In this document: positions 1-4,426 of the stretch, piece by piece
Layout: each line of letters starts with the position of its first letter
Numbering within the stretch: position 1 is the first letter of the stretch
Assembly: GCA_001751015.1 (NCBI GenBank)
Contig: MAXM01000037.1
Coordinates: 1 to 7,654, forward strand
Reading direction: 5' to 3'
DNA: 7,654 bases
From: Desulfobacterales bacterium C00003106
Lineage (GTDB): Bacteria > Desulfobacterota > Desulfobacteria > Desulfobacterales > C00003106
The notes under the pieces: generated by a model
What the model was told of the DNA's origin: nothing
The model's database searches: none
Seen by the model: only the letters and a program-made list of their open reading frames with translations
Position numbers and translations under genes: made by a program

Positions 1-47
1 ATGTGATGCAGCGCACCCGGCGCGGCTATTCTCGATTTTCTAGGCAT
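1..47 (-). CDS. RAYT / Y1-type transposase, N-terminal fragment (runs off the left edge)
   Basis: On the minus strand an ATG at 47-45 opens a frame reading MPRKSRIAAPGALHH plus the first two bases of a sixteenth codon, then leaves the window. This N-terminus closely matches REP-associated tyrosine transposases (RAYTs, IS200-like Y1 transposases), where the pattern MPRK-x-R-I-x-x-PGALHH-(I/M) is followed by the RGIERR-like strand. The catalytic HUH motif and tyrosine lie outside the window, so activity cannot be judged. No strong Shine-Dalgarno precedes the ATG; only a weak GGG lies nearby. Family members are usually single-copy and associated with dispersed palindromic repeats. Two palindromic or inverted-repeat elements occur in this window, but a link to them is inference. 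Confidence 0.72.
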   Translation of the reverse strand, partial: MPRKSRIAAPGALHH

Positions 48-110
48 CAGTAACCCATAGCACAATAACCATCATTTGAAAACTATAAATGTAAAGGGCG
101 TCCTCAATCT

Positions 111-401
111 TAGCCCGACTTTCGCGTTTTTCTCAAGCTAAATTTTTTCTTAAAATTGTAATTTGCAATAATATAAATTAGTTGTGGAGTTTAGGTAGTT
201 TTGCTTAAAAACATAACTCGTTGATAATAAAGGGAATAAAATTTTGAGATCAAATGTAGTGCCTGTGCAAAGAGCTGCTAGATAAAAATTTACCGATAAA
301 GAAAAACTTAGCCTAAACAAAACTTGAAGGATGTCTGTAGTGCCTGTAGTCATAACCCGTTGAATATTGGTATGTTTTTTTAAAGCGCGAAAGTCGGGTT
401 A
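111..401. mobile_element. AT-rich MITE-like element or internally deleted IS remnant with 16-bp inverted repeats
   Basis: The ends are inverted repeats: 111-126 (TAGCCCGACTTTCGCG) and the reverse complement of 386-401 (TAACCCGACTTTCGCG) match at 15 of 16 positions. The enclosed DNA is strikingly AT-rich compared with its flanks and has no credible coding region; a 67-codon minus-strand frame (353-150) resembles nothing I recognise. Inside are two duplicated words: TGTAGTGCCTGT at 255-266 and 336-347, and CATAAC(T/C)CGTTGA at 212-224 and 351-363. ATCT occurs just outside both ends (107-110 and 403-406) and could be a target duplication. The element ends only about 6 bp beyond the stop codon of the M48 peptidase remnant. 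I do not assign it to an IS family. Confidence 0.6.
255..363 (+). repeat. Duplicated 12- and 13-bp words inside the AT-rich element
   Basis: TGTAGTGCCTGT occurs at 255-266 and again at 336-347. CATAACYCGTTGA occurs at 212-224 and 351-363 with one mismatch. The second copies lie 4 bp apart at the right end of the element, which suggests that the interior contains a partial, degenerated duplication of its own end region. Confidence 0.5.
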
Positions 402-407
402 GATCTA

Positions 408-527
408 TCAGTGCCCGGTTTCAAACTGCTCAACGCGTTCTCGGGTCAGCGGATGGGTTGACAGGTAGCCCAACCATTTTCCATCCGTGTTCCGCCTCAT
501 CCATAATGAACCGGAGAATTTTTCACG
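408..527 (-). pseudogene. 3' remnant of an M48-family metallopeptidase gene
   Basis: The minus strand from 527 to 408 reads 39 codons and a TGA stop. The central part is DGKWLGYLSTHPLTRERVEQ followed by FETGH. The (Y/F)LSTHPxTxxR(I/V) signature is the characteristic C-terminal segment of M48 zinc metallopeptidases (HtpX/BepA/Oma1-like), which follows the HExxH catalytic part by well over 100 residues. That catalytic part is missing: an in-frame TAG stands at 530-528, and beyond it are only heptad repeats and the end of the deacetylase gene. A 31-codon start at the internal ATG (500-498) is possible, but such a product would have no active site. I read it as the decayed tail of a gene lost by deletion or rearrangement. 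The stop lies right at the edge of the AT-rich element. No frameshift was needed within the remnant. Confidence 0.55.
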
Positions 528-544
528 CTAATCCACGATGAGCC

Positions 545-573
545 GTTAATACTAACTGCTAATCGCTAACTGC
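545..573 (+). repeat. Heptanucleotide intergenic repeat (TAACTGC/TAATCGC type)
   Basis: Three consecutive 7-mers, TAACTGC, TAATCGC and TAACTGC (553-573), are preceded by a related GTTAATA (545-551). Written as GCTAAYN units, they are the same family as the minus-strand GCTAA units at 7307-7327. The repeat sits between the stop of the deacetylase gene and the truncated end of the M48 remnant. Confidence 0.55.
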
Positions 574-595
574 ACAGTATCAAAAATTGGATATA

Positions 596-1726
596 CTATC
601 TCCTGATTTCCAATATGGGAAAAATCTGTTTCTTGATATAGCGATATACCCTTTTCATCTCTTTTGCTGTTTTTTTTCTGATATCCTCAGGGCTGAAATG
701 GGGCCGGTCCATGAGTGAAGAAAGGCCGTCTCCCCAGAACATCCCGCCAAAAGTCATGCTCTCATCTTCGACCGGCAAAAGACCATTCATGGCGGCCCAT
801 GCAAGGGTCCACGATCTTTCTATATTGTTAAGCACGTATCCTCCGCATCCGAGGGCAAGCAGTTCAGGGGCGCACTCTTTGATCATCCCCACCGCTTTGA
901 CAAAGGCGTTATTGGTCAACCTGAGATGTGACATCGGGTCGGAAAACATCATGTCAACGCCTATGACAGCAACCACAACATCCGGGTTGAATGCCTTTGC
1001 AACAGGCGGCAATACCCTCTCAAATCCCCACAGGAATTCGTCATCTCCCGTGTTTTCCGGCAACGGGAAATTGATGTTGTATCCCTTTCCTTTTCCCTTG
1101 CCGATTTCCGTTTCAAATCCAGTCTTCCAGGGAAAAAGGGTCTTCCCGCTTTCGTGGAACGATATGTACATTACTCCCGGATTGCTGTAGAACGCCTCCT
1201 GGACCATACCCCCGTGATGGGTGTCTATATCTACATAGAGCACCCGTTTGCGATGGTTCAGGAGCTTTTTGACGGCAATGTTTATGTCATTAATATAGCA
1301 GAATCCTGAGGCAAAGTCAGGTCCTGCGTGATGAAATCCTCCGGTCGGGCTGAACACGGTGTCCGCTTTTTTCCTGCAGATAAGGTCCGCTCCGCAGATC
1401 GTGGCCCCTGCCGCCAGGGTGTGGTACTTGAAAAGCCCTTTTGCCGCCGGGCACTCAAGGGTTCCAAGCCCGTGGATCAACATCGATTCCTCAAAGACTC
1501 CTTTGTCGGCCTTGCGCAGGAGTTGAATATATTCTTTTGTGTGATAGGTGTAAAGATCCTTGATAGCAGCGGTCCGGGGCTTGACGACCTTCATCCAGTC
1601 GCGGTCAAGGAGATTCAATTCGCTGCATCGTCTGTATGTGACGTCCGACCGTTCAGTCAGCCACGGGTAATCCTTGCTGACCTTGAATTTGCCGAACTCA
1701 TCGCTGTATATGAAAACCGATTTCAT
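596..1726 (-). CDS. Class I HDAC / AcuC-family protein deacetylase with an altered HHGDG motif
   Basis: This 376-residue, probably cytosolic enzyme of the arginase/deacetylase fold should be a zinc-dependent lysine deacetylase acting on acetylated proteins or acetylated small amines. Recognisable segments are GGFHHA (H132, H133, the catalytic histidine pair), GFCYIND (141-147), VDIDTHH (165-171, with D168 and H170 as zinc ligands), GVD with D258 as third ligand, and GCGGY with the transition-state tyrosine Y297. The canonical HHGDGVQ reads HHGGMVQ here. The Asp that in HDAC8 (D183) pairs with the second histidine is therefore replaced by G173, and the next Gly by M174. FPGTG reads FPWKTG. The size fits AcuC/HDLP-like enzymes; residues after about 320 form a tail I cannot assign. 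The start ATG has only a weak Shine-Dalgarno but gives the expected N-terminus. The GNAT gene lies 120 bp upstream, an arrangement recalling acuA/acuC. AcuC itself, or an acetylpolyamine amidohydrolase, remain alternatives. Confidence 0.9.
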   Translation of the reverse strand: MKSVFIYSDEFGKFKVSKDYPWLTERSDVTYRRCSELNLLDRDWMKVVKPRTAAIKDLYTYHTKEYIQLLRKADKGVFEESMLIHGLGTLECPAAKGLFKYHTLAAGATICGADLICRKKADTVFSPTGGFHHAGPDFASGFCYINDINIAVKKLLNHRKRVLYVDIDTHHGGMVQEAFYSNPGVMYISFHESGKTLFPWKTGFETEIGKGKGKGYNINFPLPENTGDDEFLWGFERVLPPVAKAFNPDVVVAVIGVDMMFSDPMSHLRLTNNAFVKAVGMIKECAPELLALGCGGYVLNNIERSWTLAWAAMNGLLPVEDESMTFGGMFWGDGLSSLMDRPHFSPEDIRKKTAKEMKRVYRYIKKQIFPILEIRR

Positions 1727-1794
1727 TAATCAGTACCGGAACGTAAACCTTAAAATGCCTGAAATTACAGTCAGTTGAATGCTATTCTCACATC

Positions 1795-1826
1795 GAAGGT
1801 TTTTTGGCTATTAGCCTTCCACCTTC
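1795..1826. repeat. Palindrome with 7-nt periodicity between the GNAT and deacetylase genes
   Basis: Outer arms GAAGGT (1795-1800) and ACCTTC (1821-1826) enclose an inner palindrome GGCTA-T-TAGCC (1806-1816). Read on the minus strand, the segment also falls into heptads (GAAGGTG, GAAGGCT, AATAGCC), related to the other intergenic heptads here. No T-tract follows on either strand, so it is not a standard intrinsic terminator. It could still act as an mRNA processing or stability hairpin within a GNAT-deacetylase transcript. Confidence 0.45.
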
Positions 1827-1846
1827 AGTCTATCCACCAGTTACGT

Positions 1847-2416
1847 TCATTTTTTCTTTCTTGTCTTTCGTCTTAGATTGAGCTCCATTTCGCGCTCTAC
1901 TCCGATAGGTCCTCTGAATTTGAATCCCACCGTCTTAAACATATTGATGGCCCGTGTATTAGCGGATGAGACTGTGACCCACACCTGCCTGCACCCGAGT
2001 TTCTTGCATATCTTTTTTACCGTGAGCGAGAATTCGGTCCCGATGCCCCGGCCCCTGAAATCCTGGTGCAGGAAGATTAGATACTCCAGAGAGGCCTTTG
2101 TGCGAAAGACGTCGATAGCGGCGTGACCTATGATTTTTCGTTCGCGCAGTGCAATGAAATTGTAAAAGGCAGTGACGACATCATCGACCCATCTTTTTCT
2201 TACCCCATCATCAGGAGGAGGAAGTCCCATGGCAAGTCCTTTGGGCTCAAAATCGTCGTACATGGTCCTGATGCCCGGGTGATCTTCAATCCGATACTCC
2301 CGCATTTCGACATCAAGCCCGAGCCTGTCTCGCATGACATAAGGCAGAATCTCACACTCTGACGGTGTGTAAATTCGGGATCTCTTTGTTTTTCTGTAAG
2401 ACAGGATAGTCATCAC
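1847..2416 (-). CDS. GNAT-family N-acetyltransferase
   Basis: This protein of about 189 residues transfers an acetyl group from acetyl-CoA to an amine; its substrate cannot be told from sequence. The acetyl-CoA pyrophosphate loop (motif A) is QDFRGRGIG at 118-126, inside a conserved strand-helix unit (EYLIFLHQDFRGRGIG, 111-126). Motif B follows as SANTRAINMFKTVGF (151-165), with the usual Asn and the aromatic/GF ending. An N-terminal extension of about 35 residues precedes the core, and the C-terminus is very basic (RRKTRKKK). The start overlaps the nadC stop: GTG at 2416 or, equally likely, ATG at 2413, which shares one base with the TGA and gives 188 residues. The overlap implies translational coupling to nadC. 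With the HDAC-family gene downstream, an AcuA/AcuC-like acetylation-deacetylation pair acting on proteins is a reasonable inference; RimI-like or small-molecule acetylation is not excluded. Confidence 0.85.
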   Translation of the reverse strand: MMTILSYRKTKRSRIYTPSECEILPYVMRDRLGLDVEMREYRIEDHPGIRTMYDDFEPKGLAMGLPPPDDGVRKRWVDDVVTAFYNFIALRERKIIGHAAIDVFRTKASLEYLIFLHQDFRGRGIGTEFSLTVKKICKKLGCRQVWVTVSSANTRAINMFKTVGFKFRGPIGVEREMELNLRRKTRKKK

Positions 2417-3303
2417 CGATGACCGCCACCATGACCCGCGGTAATAAGCATGCTGATATCAACGGCCCGCGCCGAATGCGTTAGCGCCCCTGCAGAGATC
2501 AAATCGACGCCTGCCTGCAGGAAACCGGGTATGTTCTCAAGGTTCACCCCCCCTGAGACCTCCACCAGGGCCCTTTTGTTGATAAGGGCCACAGACTCCC
2601 TGATCATAGCAGGGTTCATATTGTCGAGCATTATAATATCAGCCTTGTTTGCAAGGGCCTCTTCTATCTGTTCGATTCTTGTGACCTCTATCTCTATCTT
2701 GAGAAGATGATGGATTGACGCGCGTGCCCGTGTTATGGCCTCAGTGATCCCGCCCGCCGCTTCAATGTGATTTTCCTTTATGAGCGCCCCGTCATAGAGG
2801 CCGAAACGGTGGTTGTGGCAGCCGCCCACCGTGACTGCGTATTTTTCAAGATATCTCCAACCCGGTGTTGTCTTCCTGGTATCAACTATCCGGACCCCGG
2901 TTCCTGCAACACGATCCGCATATTGTCTCGCCAGGGTCGCTATGCCGGAGAGGCGCTGGAGAAAGTTGAGGGCCGTGCGTTCTCCTTTCAAAAGGACACG
3001 GAGATTCCCGGCCATTTCCAGAAATACCGTCCCTTTTGCGATCCGGTCGCCATCTTTATATTTCTTCCCGAACTCGATTTGTGGATCAAGCGCAACGAAG
3101 ACCTTGCACGCAACATCAAGCCCGGCCAGGACCATGGATTCCTTGGCCATGATTTCCCCTTTGCCGGCGCGGTCCGGGTCCACCACGGAATCAGTGGTAA
3201 CATCGCCGGACCCGATATCTTCTTCAAGAGCGGCGCATATCAGTCGGTCAATGGAAAAGCGATCAAGATAGTCGTCTCTAATATCTTTTGTCAAATCAAT
3301 CAT
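2413..3303 (-). CDS. nadC: Nicotinate-nucleotide pyrophosphorylase (carboxylating), quinolinate phosphoribosyltransferase
   Basis: The enzyme converts quinolinate and PRPP to nicotinate mononucleotide, CO2 and pyrophosphate, the entry to NAD in the de novo pathway; it is cytosolic and dimeric in its family. At 296 residues it has the standard length. Clear motifs are EEDIGSGDVT (27-36), GERTALNFLQRLSGIAT (107-123), DTRKTTPG (141-148), the substrate-binding LEKYAVTVGGCHNHRFGL (152-169), LIKENHI (174-180), EIEV (204-207), IMLDN (224-228) and EVSGGV (248-253), with ISAGALTHSA closing the barrel. GGCHNHR has Cys where Gly is usual, and TPGWR has Trp where Leu is usual; neither is a known catalytic position. 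The start has only a weak GGAT-type ribosome site, so coupling to upstream genes is possible. nadA and nadB are not in the window. The gene overlaps the GNAT gene by four bases with the GTG start, or by one base with the ATG start. Confidence 0.96.
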   Translation of the reverse strand: MIDLTKDIRDDYLDRFSIDRLICAALEEDIGSGDVTTDSVVDPDRAGKGEIMAKESMVLAGLDVACKVFVALDPQIEFGKKYKDGDRIAKGTVFLEMAGNLRVLLKGERTALNFLQRLSGIATLARQYADRVAGTGVRIVDTRKTTPGWRYLEKYAVTVGGCHNHRFGLYDGALIKENHIEAAGGITEAITRARASIHHLLKIEIEVTRIEQIEEALANKADIIMLDNMNPAMIRESVALINKRALVEVSGGVNLENIPGFLQAGVDLISAGALTHSARAVDISMLITAGHGGGHR

Positions 3304-3323
3304 AGATCCGTATCCAAAGACAA

Positions 3324-3357
3324 GGAACGGGGACGAAACAACTTTCCCTTTCGTTCC
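3324..3357 (-). promoter_or_regulatory. Two alternative hairpins in the nadC leader
   Basis: In the 54-nt gap before nadC, the minus-strand transcript carries a 5' arm GGAACGAAA (3357-3349) that can pair in two ways: with TTTCGTCC (3338-3331, one bulge) or with CGTTCC (3329-3324). The pairings are mutually exclusive. There is no T-tract, so this is not a classical attenuator. A role in controlling nadC translation is speculative. Confidence 0.25.
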
Positions 3358-3543
3358 TCAACCCAATTTGCTTTTTGCTTTCTTTGTCAGGGATTTTTCC
3401 AGTATTAGATTTTCGGTAGAAAGATTGAAGATGTCAGCTAAAGAATATCTGTCCGCGGCGTCTAACACCTCCAGCCCGACCAGTTTCCCGGACTTATCAA
3501 AATCAATATTTAATCCTTCCGCTATCTCCACTGTTCGATCCAC
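3358..3543 (-). CDS. DUF2283-family protein, apparently lacking its N-terminal strand
   Basis: From the GTG at 3543 this gives 61 residues. The core VEIAEGLNIDFDKSGKLVGL followed by EVLDAA is the typical DUF2283 signature (I-x-V-D-x-D-x-x-G-x-(L/I)-V-G-(I/L)-E-(I/V)-L-(D/N)-A). DUF2283 proteins are small and often sit in toxin-antitoxin-like pairs; their biochemical role is not established. The GTG has an AGGA site seven bases upstream (3554-3551), which supports it as a start. However, family members normally begin with a segment like MKIxYDxEADxLYI. Here the homologous-looking stretch IVYFAHNDRLQEKY continues upstream in the same frame for 14 codons, right up to the TGA of the PIN gene. The first dozen residues are therefore absent. 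It could be a truncated orphan, a decayed gene, or the end of a former longer protein. No DUF4258 partner is visible. Confidence 0.6.
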   Translation of the reverse strand: MDRTVEIAEGLNIDFDKSGKLVGLEVLDAADRYSLADIFNLSTENLILEKSLTKKAKSKLG

Positions 3544-3585
3544 ATATTTTTCCTGCAGCCGATCATTGTGCGCAAAATATACGAT

Positions 3586-4101
3586 TCAACAACCATCTTT
3601 TTCTCCGCTATTTGCTTCCGCGAAGATTTCTCTTTCAACTGCTCCACTTAACGCAAGATTATCTGTATCTTTAATTTTTGCGAGAAGCTGTCCGACCTCT
3701 TCTTTGGTCATTATCTTCTTTTTCCAGAGAGCCTTCAAGATTGCCTGCAAGGAAACAACAGAAACTCCTGCATGCTTTGCAAGTTTCCTCGCTTTTATAT
3801 CATTCGTTGCAAATACGGAATTCTCGGTCTTGCAATAGGCAATAGCTTCCAATTCTCCTTTCCCCAAACTCAAATCCTCTTGAAGTTTTTCATATTTTTC
3901 TAATGCTTGATTGCTTAACGACACTGTTTTTATAGTGGAAAGCACTTCGAGAGGAAAGATATATCCATACTCCAAAGGCACAGAGATTTCATCTCTTATC
4001 TTAGATGTCATCACTCCCTTCTCAGCAAAAAGGCGCTTCAATAAATGAATTGCATCTGCTTTTGCAAACATGCTAAGAATATCGGCATCGAAAACCGTCA
4101 T
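3586..4101 (-). CDS. PIN-domain (DUF3368-like) toxin, putative ribonuclease
   Basis: This 171-residue protein shows a PIN-domain layout: an N-terminal hydrophobic strand with acidic residue (TVFDADILSMFAK, D5), a central GKGELEAIAYC segment (80-90, E83/E85), and ATNDIKARKLAKHAGVSV (98-115) carrying the second acidic cluster around D101. These match the DUF3368/COG2405 group of PIN proteins, which are usually encoded next to a UPF0175 antitoxin, as here. PIN toxins are metal-dependent RNases; the RNA target is unknown. Its ATG overlaps the antitoxin stop (TAATG), and a GAGG lies seven bases upstream, typical of a coupled toxin-antitoxin operon. The region is more AT-rich than valS and nadC, which suggests acquisition. 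The C-terminal SGEKDGC after about residue 163 looks atypical and may be a junction sequence running into the DUF2283 remnant. Confidence 0.75.
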   Translation of the reverse strand: MTVFDADILSMFAKADAIHLLKRLFAEKGVMTSKIRDEISVPLEYGYIFPLEVLSTIKTVSLSNQALEKYEKLQEDLSLGKGELEAIAYCKTENSVFATNDIKARKLAKHAGVSVVSLQAILKALWKKKIMTKEEVGQLLAKIKDTDNLALSGAVEREIFAEANSGEKDGC

Positions 4102-4406
4102 TAGACCGCCTCTAAGATCCTCTTTACTTCTCTGTCAATTTCTTCGGCCGGCACGCTTGGAACCGGGACCTTGATCCCTTTTTCCTTCAACAATTCCTTG
4201 AAATCTTCCATATTCAATCCACACATCTCACAGGCTCTCAACAGAGACACCTCTTTCTTTTTATACAATTCGATTGCTACGTCCCTTTTCAATTCCGGCT
4301 TTGTCCTAAGGAGAGTACGCAAAGCATCCTGCATAAGCTCCTTCTCAGTGCGGTATCTTCCTATTCTAACCAATATTTCATCAAACTTACTCAAAGCCGT
4401 TTTCAT
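4101..4406 (-). CDS. UPF0175-family antitoxin
   Basis: This 101-residue protein has the UPF0175 (COG2886) pattern: an N-terminal helical region, then AIELYKKKEVSLLRACEMCG (44-63) and LNMEDFKELLKEKGIKV, a helix-turn-helix-like unit. The family usually reads S-x-x-(K/R)-A-A-x-x-A-G-(L/M)-x-x-x-x-F-x-x-x-L. Such proteins are the presumed antitoxins of PIN/DUF3368 toxins and may autoregulate through DNA binding. The gene starts 20 bp after the valS stop, with GAGGA six bases before the ATG, so it is probably co-transcribed with valS or has a promoter inside the valS 3' end. The stop codon TAA shares its last base with the toxin ATG. Confidence 0.8.
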   Translation of the reverse strand: MKTALSKFDEILVRIGRYRTEKELMQDALRTLLRTKPELKRDVAIELYKKKEVSLLRACEMCGLNMEDFKELLKEKGIKVPVPSVPAEEIDREVKRILEAV

Positions 4407-4426
4407 AACTATTCCTCAATCATGAT

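Noticed and set aside
150..353. 67-codon minus-strand frame in the AT-rich element
   Set aside because: Composition follows the AT-rich DNA, there is no ribosome site or recognisable domain, and it includes the duplicated non-coding words of the element.
711..1190. 159-codon plus-strand open frame
   Set aside because: Antisense to the deacetylase gene; its opposite strand carries the conserved HDAC motifs.
1795..1826. Intrinsic terminator after the GNAT gene
   Set aside because: A hairpin is present, but no T-tract follows it on either strand.
2767..3408. 213-codon plus-strand open frame
   Set aside because: Antisense to nadC and the end of DUF2283; no recognisable motifs.
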